Shown in pieces: positions 1 through 7,567 of a stretch of DNA of 53,482 nucleotides. The stretch spans positions 1-53,482 of the forward strand of contig JAZUKN010000081.1 in NCBI GenBank assembly GCA_045643285.1, written 5' to 3'. This DNA is from UMGS1696 sp045643285. GTDB lineage: Bacteria > Bacillota > Clostridia > Oscillospirales > CAG-272. Within the stretch, counting starts at the first letter, position 1, and each line of letters begins with the position of its first letter. Under the pieces are notes generated by a model that saw only the letters and a list, made by a program, of their open reading frames with translations, was not told the origin of the DNA and searched no databases. Both the position numbers and the translations under genes were made by a program.

Positions 1-746
1 CTTTTCTCTTGTTCCTTGGAATCAGCATTCTGCTGGCAAGATGGGCAGTAAAGCCGGTTGACCTCGCATGGCAGCAGCAAAAGCAGTTCGTTGCGGATGC
101 TTCCCACGAGCTGAAAACACCGCTGACCGTCATTATGACGGATGCGGAGCTTCTTCACGCGGCGGATTGCCCGGAGGAAGACCGAAAAACGCTGACGGAC
201 AGCATCCTCACCATGTCCTGTCAAATGAGAGGATTGGTGGAGAATCTTCTTGACCTTGCAAGAATCGACAACGGGAGCGTCAAAGAGGAATACAGTACTG
301 CGTCTTTCAGCGACATTGTATCGGAAGCCGCAATGACGTTCGAGCCGGTATTCTTTGAAAAGGGACTGCCGCTGCGGTATGAGATCAAACCGGATATCCG
401 TGTGAACGGTATTGAATCGCATCTGAAACAGCTCATTTCCATCCTGCTCGATAACGCAGCGAAGTATGCCGCACTTGGCGGAGAAACCATCGTGAAGCTG
501 AGCCGCAGAACGCATAGGCATTGCCTTTTGGAAGTGTCGAACCAAGGTGAAGCGATCAGTGATGAAGACATAAAGAAACTTTTCAAACGCTTCTACCGTG
601 CGGATAAGGCAAGAGCAATGAACCACAGCTACGGACTCGGTCTTTCCATCGCGCAGAGCATTGCGGAGGAACACCGCGGGAAAATATGGTGTGAAAGCAG
701 AGATGGTTATAACCGCTTCTTTGTCGAAATTCCATGTCAGGAATAA
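1..746 (+). CDS. Sensor histidine kinase, C-terminal part (5' truncated by window)
   Basis: The reading frame is open to the left edge, so the sensor and most of the membrane part lie outside. What is visible is the end of a hydrophobic segment, then a HisKA dimerisation/phosphoacceptor helix with the H-box ASHELKTP (about 33 residues after a possible TTG at position 9), then a HATPase_c domain with the N-box LLDNAAKYA and the G-box GLGLSIAQ. This is the catalytic core of a classical membrane two-component kinase that autophosphorylates on the H-box His and passes phosphate to a response regulator. The regulator gene is usually just upstream and is not in view. The gene ends in a strong hairpin at 769-810. 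The signal sensed cannot be inferred. Confidence 0.93.
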   Translation, partial: FLLFLGISILLARWAVKPVDLAWQQQKQFVADASHELKTPLTVIMTDAELLHAADCPEEDRKTLTDSILTMSCQMRGLVENLLDLARIDNGSVKEEYSTASFSDIVSEAAMTFEPVFFEKGLPLRYEIKPDIRVNGIESHLKQLISILLDNAAKYAALGGETIVKLSRRTHRHCLLEVSNQGEAISDEDIKKLFKRFYRADKARAMNHSYGLGLSIAQSIAEEHRGKIWCESRDGYNRFFVEIPCQE

Positions 747-768
747 CCGTAATAATAATCGCAAATGT

Positions 769-810
769 AAAAGCAGCAGCCGGATGCACAAGTATCCCGC
801 TGCTGCTTTT
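769..810. terminator. Bidirectional terminator-like hairpin after the kinase
   Basis: AAAAGCAGCAG (769-779) is perfectly complementary to CTGCTGCTTTT (800-810), with a 20-nt loop. A-rich and T-rich flanks allow it to serve the kinase on the plus strand and the small ORF ending at 830 on the minus strand. Confidence 0.75.
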
Positions 811-829
811 GCCAATATAAAATATGAAA

Positions 830-1075
830 TCAATCTGCAAGCCTGTGTTCTGGCTTGCCTTTCAGATATGTCTGTAAATCCTCTCCAAGTACAAGTTGGG
901 CATATTCCAGCGGCTTATTGTAGATCAGCCAGTCCAGCTCTGACCGCTGAACCATATTATCTGCGATCTCATTTTCCACGGCGATGGTATCAATAGAAAT
1001 CATGGTACCGTCGGAGTATTTCAACTCCACACAGGCGGTGTCGATGTTGAATTCACAGGAAATCAGTTTGCTCAT
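830..1075 (-). CDS. Small DUF6061-like protein of unknown function
   Basis: This is an 81-residue acidic protein beginning MSKLISCEFN and ending GKPEHRLAD. From memory it resembles the short DUF6061-type proteins found in Clostridia, often within or beside integrative elements; that assignment is unverified. No catalytic motif, membrane segment or signal peptide is visible. A GAAAGGA ribosome site lies 8 nt upstream of the ATG. The gene sits 22 nt downstream of the rlmD-like gene on the same strand and is probably co-transcribed with it. Its function is unknown. Confidence 0.7.
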   Translation of the reverse strand: MSKLISCEFNIDTACVELKYSDGTMISIDTIAVENEIADNMVQRSELDWLIYNKPLEYAQLVLGEDLQTYLKGKPEHRLAD

Positions 1076-1097
1076 AGTCAGTATTCCTTTCTCACTC

Positions 1098-2537
1098 TCA
1101 CGAAATCATTCCGAAATGCCTCAGTGCATCCATGATTGCTTTTTCTTTTTCAGGTGGGCACTGCGGTACCTTGGCATCCTCAGATTTCGGCTTGTTATAG
1201 CTGTCGCCAACTTCCATCCCACATTTGCGTTTGATCTGCGAAATATACAGGGAAGAAACCTTCAAGCTCGTCTGCTCAAACACATATTCCTTGATCTGCG
1301 GATAGGTGGCTTTCTCCCGGAACGCTGTGATCTCCATATCGTCCAGAGGGAACTCTACGCGGATTCTTTTTGAGTCGATTTCGCCCTTGGAAAGAAGGAC
1401 AACCGTCTCCACGTGCCGTGTCATCGGGAACATATCAACGGGTACGATTTTCTTTACCGTATAACCGCCTTTAATAAGAGCATAAATGTCTCTCTCCTGT
1501 GTTTCGGGATTGCAGGAAACGTACACGATCTTCTTCGGTGAAATGCGTTTTAGGCAGTCCGTAAACTCTTTCGAACTTCCTGCACGCGGAGGATCCATTA
1601 TTACTGTGTCGATCTTTTCGCCGCTCTCGACAAGGGATGTCATAAAACGACCTGCATCGTCACAGTAGAAATGCGCGTTTGACGCTTTGTTTAGCTTTGC
1701 ATTGATCTTCGCGTCCCGTACCGCGTCTCTGTTCAGTTCAACACCGATCACTTTTCCGGCAAGACGTGAGGCGACGATCCCAATAGTACCAGTGCCGCAG
1801 TATGCGTCGACGAGTGTATCTTCTTTTGTAGGTGCCGCGAGACCGATTGCTGTATTGTAGAGAATCTCCGCTCCTTTTGGATTTATTTGATAGAACGATT
1901 TCGCCGATATTCTGAATTTGCATCCGCAGAGAATATCTTCGATGTACCCCGGACCGTACAGGATTTCTTCCTTTTCACCAAGCACCATGCTTGTGTTCTT
2001 CGGATTTATGTTGAATAGAACAGTCGTTACGTCCGGAAAAGCATCGACAAGAGCTTTTGTGATGTTATTCTTCTGCGGAAATACGGGATTCGCACCGACA
2101 AACACTACCATTGTCTGTTTTGTTTTCTCCGAACGCTTTACGAGAACGTGACGGAGGAAACCCTTGCCGGTGTCTTCGTTGTAGGGAAGAATGCGAAAGT
2201 CCGGCAGGATAGAGCGTATGTAGACGATTATTTCGTCAGCCCTCTCGTCTTCGAGCAGACATCTGTCGACATTTACGATCTTGTGCGAGCTTGACTGATA
2301 TACGCCGGATATGATCTTCATTCCTCTCGTCAGCCCGAATGCGGCGCCGACCTTGTTGCGGTAGTGGTAAGGATTTTCCATACCGACAATATCCTCTACA
2401 CGGTGGAATTTGCCGAGCAGCTTTATAACAGTCACCTGTTTATACGCGAGCTGACGTTCATAATCCATATTCTGAAGCTGGCATCCGCCGCATTTCTGAG
2501 CGTACGGACAGGAGTGCGCGTTATTACTTTTACTCAT
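1098..2537 (-). CDS. rlmD: 23S rRNA (uracil-C5)-methyltransferase, RlmD/RumA type, with a C-terminal extension
   Basis: This 479-residue SAM-dependent enzyme belongs to the TrmA/RumA family, which methylates C5 of a uracil in 23S rRNA. Near the N-terminus is a Cys cluster (CPYAQKCGGCQLQ) like the iron-sulfur site of RumA. The methyltransferase fold follows, with VDAYCGTGTIG (SAM binding), MDPPRAGS and the catalytic-Cys loop YVSCNPETQ. No N-terminal TRAM domain is visible, unlike the paralog at 3065-4324. After the usual family end there is an extra segment of about 95 residues (from about 385) with CGMEVGDSYNKPKSED and PQCPPEKEKAI. I recognise it as an extension common on clostridial copies, some of them carried on mobile elements. 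The presence of two adjacent family members suggests one was acquired. Confidence 0.93.
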   Translation of the reverse strand: MSKSNNAHSCPYAQKCGGCQLQNMDYERQLAYKQVTVIKLLGKFHRVEDIVGMENPYHYRNKVGAAFGLTRGMKIISGVYQSSSHKIVNVDRCLLEDERADEIIVYIRSILPDFRILPYNEDTGKGFLRHVLVKRSEKTKQTMVVFVGANPVFPQKNNITKALVDAFPDVTTVLFNINPKNTSMVLGEKEEILYGPGYIEDILCGCKFRISAKSFYQINPKGAEILYNTAIGLAAPTKEDTLVDAYCGTGTIGIVASRLAGKVIGVELNRDAVRDAKINAKLNKASNAHFYCDDAGRFMTSLVESGEKIDTVIMDPPRAGSSKEFTDCLKRISPKKIVYVSCNPETQERDIYALIKGGYTVKKIVPVDMFPMTRHVETVVLLSKGEIDSKRIRVEFPLDDMEITAFREKATYPQIKEYVFEQTSLKVSSLYISQIKRKCGMEVGDSYNKPKSEDAKVPQCPPEKEKAIMDALRHFGMIS

Positions 2538-2566
2538 TTTATCACCTATTTATATTCAGCTAATTC

Positions 2567-3043
2567 TCAAAGCTCAAGCACGGAAACGATCTCGTCGCCG
2601 TCCGTTTCGCCGTTCTCACGGAATCCGAACGACTCGTATAGTGACTTTGCTGCAGTGTTTTCCGGCTCATAGGAAAGCCATACGCATTTTGCGTCTCCAC
2701 ACGGGAAAGTGCGGATATAGTCGAGAACTGCCGAAAGTGCCTTCTTGCCCAGCCCTCTTCCTTGTTTGTCTTTGTCGATCATAAACCGCCACAGGCAGTA
2801 GTTTCCGTCTGCGACTGACGGTTCGTCTTCGTCACCGATAGACGAGTAGCCGATCATCGCAAATCCGACGGGTTCACCGTCTTCGTAAACCCCGAATGGA
2901 AGTGCAACTCCACCCGAAGTAATAGTGACGTATGCTTCGATAATACTCTCTGTATTAGTTGCGACAAAATCTTTCTGATCTTCACGTACTTTCAGTTTAA
3001 GTATTTTCCAGACGTTGTTTTTGTCTATTTTTCTGAGTTCCAT
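2567..3043 (-). CDS. GNAT N-acetyltransferase, BltD/PaiA-like
   Basis: This 158-residue single-domain acetyltransferase has the acetyl-CoA motif A at about residues 92-103 (DKDKQGRGLGKK) and the closing motif NTAAKSLYESFGF. The overall layout, including VGFAMIGY and a conserved Arg before the motif, resembles spermine/spermidine acetyltransferases of the BltD type. The substrate remains a guess. A GGAG site lies 7 nt before the ATG. It lies between two methyltransferase genes on the same strand with gaps of about 20-30 nt, so the three are probably one transcription unit. Confidence 0.9.
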   Translation of the reverse strand: MELRKIDKNNVWKILKLKVREDQKDFVATNTESIIEAYVTITSGGVALPFGVYEDGEPVGFAMIGYSSIGDEDEPSVADGNYCLWRFMIDKDKQGRGLGKKALSAVLDYIRTFPCGDAKCVWLSYEPENTAAKSLYESFGFRENGETDGDEIVSVLEL

Positions 3044-3064
3044 TTAATTGCTCCATTGATTTCA

Positions 3065-4324
3065 CTATTTCTCGATCAGTACAACGCATTCCACGTGCTT
3101 TGTCATCGGGAACATATTAACCGGCGTGACGGATTTTAATGAATACCCATTCTCGATGAAGTATTTTATATCCCTTGCAAGTGTCTGCGGATTACACGAA
3201 ACGTATATCATCCGCTCCGGTGTAAGTGAAACAAGCTCACTTTTCATCTTGTCAGACAGTCCTGCACGCGGAGGATCGACTACGACAGTATCGGGGAGAT
3301 TATCTTTCGGAATGTTTCGCCTGAACGAAGCCGCGTCTCCCGAATAAAACTTTATATTTTCGATTCCGTTCTCCAGTGCGTTGTTCTTCGCGTCGCGGAT
3401 AGAATCTTCGTTTATCTCGATCCCATAGAACTGTTTCTCGGGGTGTTCCTTTGCAAGCGTCAATCCGATCACACCCGAACCGCAGTACAGATCGGCGCAG
3501 ACGCGGAAATCTGTTTTGTCTATCATATCTGAAACAATACCCAGCAGTGAAGAAAATGCGTCGTCGTTCACTTGACGGAACGAAAGAGCGGAAAACTGCA
3601 TCTTAACTCTGCGGTATTCGCCTGTAACATACTTTCCTTTTGCATTATCGTATGTAGAGACAGTAGAGACAAAAGGAAATTGAACCGTCAGTGAATCCGA
3701 AAGAGAAGAAATATCGCCGTTTGTTTTAACAAAAACAGAAACTTTTCCGTCAGACGACGACTTCAGCATTACTTCTTCCGGTTTGCATTCATCCAAAAGA
3801 GAACTGCTGTCGTTCAGAAAAGCTGTTATCTCGTTGAATTCCTCCGGTAGAAGCCTGCATCCCGAAAAAGGCACAACTTCGTTTGTTTCTTCGCTGTAGA
3901 ATCCCAAGAGGTGGGCTTTATTATCGTAATGTAATGTAACTTTGTTTCTGTACGCCTCTCTTGACGGAGCGCAAACTGTTTCAGTCACACCGTCAAACCT
4001 GATCCCGTTTCGGCGCAGTGCATTTCTGACCGTGTTTCGCTTGATTTCGTTTTCGTATTCGTAAGATACATGGCAGAGAGTACATCCGCCGCATTTTTCG
4101 GAGTCACGACAAATCGGAGCGATCCTGTATACACTTTTTTCTATTATCCGAATAGTTTTTCCGACGGCGTAATTCTTCCGCACTTCCGTTATTTCGATCT
4201 CCGCGCTGTCTCCCGAGACAAGTCCCGGAACAAAAACGACCATTCCGTCGGTTTTCGCAATCCCGCGTCCGGATTCGTTTGTGTCGGTTATATTTACAGT
4301 GTATCTTTCTCCGGTTTTCATCAT
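3065..4324 (-). CDS. rlmD: 23S rRNA (uracil-C5)-methyltransferase, TRAM-domain RlmD/RlmCD type
   Basis: This 419-residue TrmA-family enzyme has an N-terminal TRAM RNA-binding domain (about residues 1-60, with GRGIAKTDGMVVFVPG). A Cys cluster follows (CRDSEKCGGCTLCHV), then the methyltransferase core with LYCGSGVIGL, VDPPRAGL and the catalytic loop YVSCNPQT. In Gram-positive bacteria one RlmCD-type enzyme often modifies two 23S positions. This copy has the usual length and domain order and is the likelier housekeeping enzyme. It is read from a strong promoter at 4352-4380 and leads the three-gene minus-strand unit. CGGAGA lies just upstream of the ATG. A second ATG follows immediately, so the start could be one codon later. 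Confidence 0.94.
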   Translation of the reverse strand: MMKTGERYTVNITDTNESGRGIAKTDGMVVFVPGLVSGDSAEIEITEVRKNYAVGKTIRIIEKSVYRIAPICRDSEKCGGCTLCHVSYEYENEIKRNTVRNALRRNGIRFDGVTETVCAPSREAYRNKVTLHYDNKAHLLGFYSEETNEVVPFSGCRLLPEEFNEITAFLNDSSSLLDECKPEEVMLKSSSDGKVSVFVKTNGDISSLSDSLTVQFPFVSTVSTYDNAKGKYVTGEYRRVKMQFSALSFRQVNDDAFSSLLGIVSDMIDKTDFRVCADLYCGSGVIGLTLAKEHPEKQFYGIEINEDSIRDAKNNALENGIENIKFYSGDAASFRRNIPKDNLPDTVVVDPPRAGLSDKMKSELVSLTPERMIYVSCNPQTLARDIKYFIENGYSLKSVTPVNMFPMTKHVECVVLIEK

Positions 4325-4351
4325 TATCTCCGATTATTTTTCTTCATTCGT

Positions 4352-4380
4352 ATTATATAACAACGTCGTTCGGATGTCAA
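4352..4380 (-). promoter_or_regulatory. Sigma-A-type promoter for the methyltransferase unit
   Basis: On the minus strand, -35 TTGACA (4375-4380) and -10 TATAAT (4352-4357) are separated by 17 nt, a full consensus match, about 28 nt upstream of the ATG at 4324. Confidence 0.8.
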
Positions 4381-4391
4381 TAAGAAGAGCC

Positions 4392-4421
4392 GTGTCAAGA
4401 GACGCTTGGCGTTCATATACT
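4392..4421 (+). promoter_or_regulatory. Weak candidate promoter for the DUF3343/desulfurase pair
   Basis: GTGTCA (4392-4397), an 18-nt spacer and TATACT (4416-4421) lie about 38 nt before the ATG at 4459. The -35 match is only four of six, so this is tentative. Confidence 0.4.
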
Positions 4422-4458
4422 ATGCACAGAAGATAACCAAAAACAAGGAGAAAACAAT

Positions 4459-4686
4459 ATGGGAGAATGTATAATTCCGATGCGGTCACGAACCGAGGCG
4501 GAAAAAGGACGGAGAGCGGCTGTCAGAGCAGGAATACCGACTGAAACTGTATCGGTCGATCCGTCGCTCACACAGCACGGCTGTTCTGTAGGGCTGAGAG
4601 TTGCCTGTATGAATGTACACGCGCTCGAGTCTGTTCTTGACAGAAACGGCATCAGACACGGAGATATAATGGGGCGGAGAATATGA
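4459..4686 (+). CDS. DUF3343 family protein (putative Se/S carrier-like)
   Basis: This 75-residue protein has the layout of the DUF3343 family: an N-terminal strand, the RTEAEKGRRA helix, an AGIP turn, a central segment with one Cys (QHGCSVGLRV) and the C-terminal RNGIRHGDI strand. Family members occur next to cysteine desulfurase/selenocysteine lyase genes and have been proposed as sulfur or selenium carriers; that role is inference. Cys57 in GCSV and Cys4 or Cys64 are the only thiols that could carry a persulfide. AAGGAG lies 8 nt before the ATG. The stop overlaps the start of the desulfurase gene as ATGA, so the two are translationally coupled. Confidence 0.82.
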   Translation: MGECIIPMRSRTEAEKGRRAAVRAGIPTETVSVDPSLTQHGCSVGLRVACMNVHALESVLDRNGIRHGDIMGRRI

Positions 4687-5810
4687 ACGGAACTGTTTAT
4701 TTCGATAACGCCGCGACGACTTTTCCGAAGCCCGAATGTGTTATAATGTCCGTAAACGAAGCGATAAAATATTACGGAGGAAATCCAGGAAGAGGTTCGC
4801 ACAGTCTTTCGGATAAAGCGTCGGAGCTTTTGTTTGACGCACGCGAAACAGCCGCGGATTTTTTCGGCGCAGAGCCAGAGAATGTAATATTCACTTATAA
4901 TGCGACTCACGCGCTCAATTATGCGATAAAAGGACTCGTCCGTCACGGCGACAGGATACTGATAGATAATTTTGCTCACAATGCGACTTACCGTCCGTCT
5001 GTCGCAGTCTATGACAGCGGTCTGTGTTCACTCAGAGTCTACGACGCATCCGGAAGTGACGACGATACGCTCAATAGTCTCGACAAACTTATAATTCCGC
5101 ACAAAACCGTCATTATTGCGACACATCAATCGAATATCTCTTCAAAGATTTTGCCGGTCGATAAAATCGGAAGACTCACACGGATGAAGCACGCTCGTCT
5201 GATCGTTGATGCATCACAAAGCGCAGGGCATATACCGATCAATATGAAATCTCTTGACGCTACTGCAGTATGTACGCCGGGGCACAAGGGACTTTACGGG
5301 ATCATGGGAAGCGGTATGCTTATCTCATCTCAAGAGGCAGAATATAACACTCTGATCGAGGGCGGCGCCGGTATCCATTCACTCGACAGGTCGATGCCCG
5401 ATACGCTCCCCGAACGGCTCGAAGCCGGAACTGTCGGTCTTCCTGCAATAGCCGGACTGAAATCGGGAATAGAATATGTTAATTCAGTTGGTCTCGATAA
5501 CATTTCACGTAGAGAAAAGACACTGTCCGCTATGCTCGTCCGCCGTCTTTCACGTGATGAGAGGTTCCGCTTCCACGGGGAAACTTGCGGTTCGGTCGTT
5601 TCGTTCACGGTAGACGGCTTCACAACGACGGAAATCGGAGAACGACTGAACAGGGCAGGGATATGCGTCCGATGCGGATATCACTGCGCCCCTCTCGCGC
5701 ACAGAACTCTCGGCACACTTGACGGCGGTACGGTCAGAGTGAGTTTTTCACATCTCAACACCGTGGACGAAGTCGATTATCTCGCAGATACTCTTCTGAG
5801 AATAAAATAG
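4683..5810 (+). CDS. Cysteine desulfurase family protein (class V aminotransferase fold)
   Basis: This is a 375-residue PLP enzyme that removes sulfur (or selenium) from cysteine or selenocysteine. It shows FDNAATTFPKP at the N-terminus, VDASQSAGH (PLP-contacting Asp176), the PLP-lysine motif CTPGHKGL (Lys202) and RCGYHCAPLAH near the C-terminus, where Cys335 is the likely nucleophile. The short loop around the Cys and the overall length fit the SufS/CsdA-like clostridial group often annotated 'cysteine desulfurase family protein'. No Fe-S scaffold or suf genes are next to it. Coupling to the DUF3343 gene suggests sulfur or selenium hand-over to that partner. Length is slightly below that of SufS. 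Confidence 0.92.
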   Translation: MNGTVYFDNAATTFPKPECVIMSVNEAIKYYGGNPGRGSHSLSDKASELLFDARETAADFFGAEPENVIFTYNATHALNYAIKGLVRHGDRILIDNFAHNATYRPSVAVYDSGLCSLRVYDASGSDDDTLNSLDKLIIPHKTVIIATHQSNISSKILPVDKIGRLTRMKHARLIVDASQSAGHIPINMKSLDATAVCTPGHKGLYGIMGSGMLISSQEAEYNTLIEGGAGIHSLDRSMPDTLPERLEAGTVGLPAIAGLKSGIEYVNSVGLDNISRREKTLSAMLVRRLSRDERFRFHGETCGSVVSFTVDGFTTTEIGERLNRAGICVRCGYHCAPLAHRTLGTLDGGTVRVSFSHLNTVDEVDYLADTLLRIK

Positions 5811-5823
5811 TACGTTCTTGTTC

Positions 5824-5852
5824 TTGACAGGCGGAGGAAAATAATATATAAT
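5824..5852 (+). promoter_or_regulatory. Perfect-consensus promoter for the 101-residue unknown
   Basis: TTGACA (5824-5829), a 17-nt spacer and TATAAT (5847-5852) match the vegetative consensus exactly. GAAAGGAAGAG lies just before the ATG at 5891. Strong constitutive expression is inferred. Confidence 0.85.
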
Positions 5853-5890
5853 TAAGAAAAACAAGAACATAACCGAAAGGAAGAGATAAA

Positions 5891-6196
5891 ATGGCAGACT
5901 GGGTAGTAGACAAAAAGGATGTACAATCAACAGTTGACGGAGACTTCGTTCTTTACAAGAACAGACCTCTCGTAAGAGAAGACAATATCATCGTATACGG
6001 AAGTACTGAGGACAAATACTTTGTTCAGATGACCGTTATGACAGAAAAAGAATATAACGGAAAGAACGTTCCCGACATGGTATACATTCAGCTTCTCGCA
6101 AAAGACGGCAGTACCGTTAAAGAAGGCATGAAGAACGGTCTAAACGAAGCTATGGAAATAGCGTCGATCTGGCTTGAGAGGTACCTCGCCGCATAA
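5891..6196 (+). CDS. Conserved-looking small cytoplasmic protein, function unknown
   Basis: This 101-residue acidic protein begins MADWVVDKKD and ends IWLERYLAA. It has alternating beta-type segments (DFVLYKNRPLVREDNIIVYG, FVQMTVMT, MVYIQLLAK) followed by a C-terminal helix (NEAMEIASIWLERYL). I recognise no named family. It has no signal peptide or membrane segment and only the initiator and internal Met residues to note. A textbook promoter, a good ribosome site and a dedicated terminator flank it, so it is a monocistronic and probably abundant protein. Reading frame, codon pattern and flanking signals make it a real gene. Confidence 0.85.
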   Translation: MADWVVDKKDVQSTVDGDFVLYKNRPLVREDNIIVYGSTEDKYFVQMTVMTEKEYNGKNVPDMVYIQLLAKDGSTVKEGMKNGLNEAMEIASIWLERYLAA

Positions 6197-6216
6197 GCTG
6201 ATAAAACAGAACACGA

Positions 6217-6242
6217 AAAGTCCGATCAGATCGGGCTTTTTT
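6217..6242 (+). terminator. Rho-independent terminator of the 101-residue unknown
   Basis: An AGTCCGA / TCGGGCT stem with one G-U pair is followed by a run of T residues, 20 nt after the stop codon at 6196. Confidence 0.8.
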
Positions 6243-6301
6243 GCATAATACGGACAGAGCGTAAATATAATCGGAACAAAAGTATTCTGTCGGAGTAAAA
6301 T

Positions 6302-7447
6302 ATGCGTAAAGTTTTTCTTTCTGTTCTTACAGTTATTATGCTCTTGTTCCTTGTCTTGCCCGTTTTTGCCGAATGCGCGGACAATATCCCGTTTGACGTG
6401 AACGCGAAGTCGGCTGTCCTCATGGATATGTCGACGGGAACTGTCGTTTATGCGAAAAATGCCGACTCGGCACTTCCACCTGCTTCGGTCACTAAAATAA
6501 TGACACTACTGTTATTTATGGAGGAAGTCGACTGCGGAAACATTTCACTCGACGAAGAAATATCGGTGAGCGAATACGCGGCATCAATGGGCGGATCGCA
6601 GGTCTTTCTTGAACCGGGAGAAACGATGAAAGCAGAAGACTTATTAAAATCCGTTGTTATAGCTTCTGCAAACGACGCGGCTGTAACTCTTGCCGAAAAA
6701 GTCGCCGGAAGCGAAGAGGCGTTCGTAAACCGTATGAACGAACGCGCGGCTGAACTCGGTATGGTGAATACACATTTCGAGAACGTTACGGGACTTGACG
6801 ATGATACTGTAAAGCATTTGACAAGTTCTTACGATATTGCGCTTATGTCTCAGGCGCTCTTGTCTCACGAAAAGATTACGGAGTATTCTACTATTTGGAT
6901 GGACACTATAAGAAACGGAGAGTTCGGACTTACAAACACGAACAGGCTCGTACGATTCTATAACGGTGCGACAGGGCTAAAAACCGGCTCGACCTCAAAG
7001 GCAGGGTTCTGCATGAGCGCGACTGCAAAACGCGACGGAATGCACCTTATAGCCGTCATAATGGGTGCGCCTACAAGGGACGCACGGAACGAAGCCGCAA
7101 AACAGCTCCTTGACTACGGTTTTGCGAACTATTCTTTATATACCGATGAAAACACCGATTCAGGCGAGTTAACGGTATGCGGGGGCGTGAAAGACAGTTG
7201 TGCAACGGAATATGAGCCGTACAAAGCGTTACTCGCAAAAGGGAAGAGTAAAGCCGTAAAGAAAGAATTTCTTCTCTCCGATTCCGTTTCCGCGCCCATA
7301 AAAAAAGGTGACACAGTCGGGACTGTAAGATATTCCTGTGGAAGTGAAATATTATCAGAAACCGAGATAAAAGCATCGGAAGACATAGAACGAATCGGTT
7401 TTTTCGGAATGCTCTCGCGGTTATTCGGAATATTTTTTCTGAAATAA
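6302..7447 (+). CDS. D-alanyl-D-alanine carboxypeptidase (S11, DacA/DacF type)
   Basis: This is a 381-residue exported penicillin-binding protein that trims the terminal D-Ala of peptidoglycan stem peptides. A signal peptide occupies residues 1-23 (MRKVF, a hydrophobic core, then VFA). The three active-site motifs are present: SVTK (Ser62-Lys65), SAN (122-124) and KTG (227-229). The C-terminal domain of about 110 residues corresponds to the PBP5 beta domain. The last residues (GFFGMLSRLFGIFF) form a hydrophobic/amphipathic helix suited to membrane attachment. Length is normal for the family. Whether it is the vegetative (DacA) or sporulation (DacF-like) form cannot be told from sequence alone. 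It stands between a terminator and the pgi promoter, so it is probably monocistronic. Confidence 0.95.
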   Translation: MRKVFLSVLTVIMLLFLVLPVFAECADNIPFDVNAKSAVLMDMSTGTVVYAKNADSALPPASVTKIMTLLLFMEEVDCGNISLDEEISVSEYAASMGGSQVFLEPGETMKAEDLLKSVVIASANDAAVTLAEKVAGSEEAFVNRMNERAAELGMVNTHFENVTGLDDDTVKHLTSSYDIALMSQALLSHEKITEYSTIWMDTIRNGEFGLTNTNRLVRFYNGATGLKTGSTSKAGFCMSATAKRDGMHLIAVIMGAPTRDARNEAAKQLLDYGFANYSLYTDENTDSGELTVCGGVKDSCATEYEPYKALLAKGKSKAVKKEFLLSDSVSAPIKKGDTVGTVRYSCGSEILSETEIKASEDIERIGFFGMLSRLFGIFFLK

Positions 7448-7469
7448 CGAAAAAAACATACATTTTCTC

Positions 7470-7498
7470 TTGAAAAAATCTGCATAATGGTGTATTAT
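7470..7498 (+). promoter_or_regulatory. Promoter of pgi
   Basis: TTGAAA (7470-7475), a 17-nt spacer and TATTAT (7493-7498) lie about 70 nt upstream of the pgi ATG. Confidence 0.7.
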
Positions 7499-7567
7499 AT
7501 AAAGTGATGATAATATCGAATAATATTATCGTTAAAGAGATATTATTTCGGAGGACAGAAACAAAAA

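Noticed and set aside
4413..4979. Antisense ORF across the DUF3343 and desulfurase start
   Set aside because: The plus-strand pair has conserved motifs, AAGGAG and ATGA coupling. The antisense frame has none of these.
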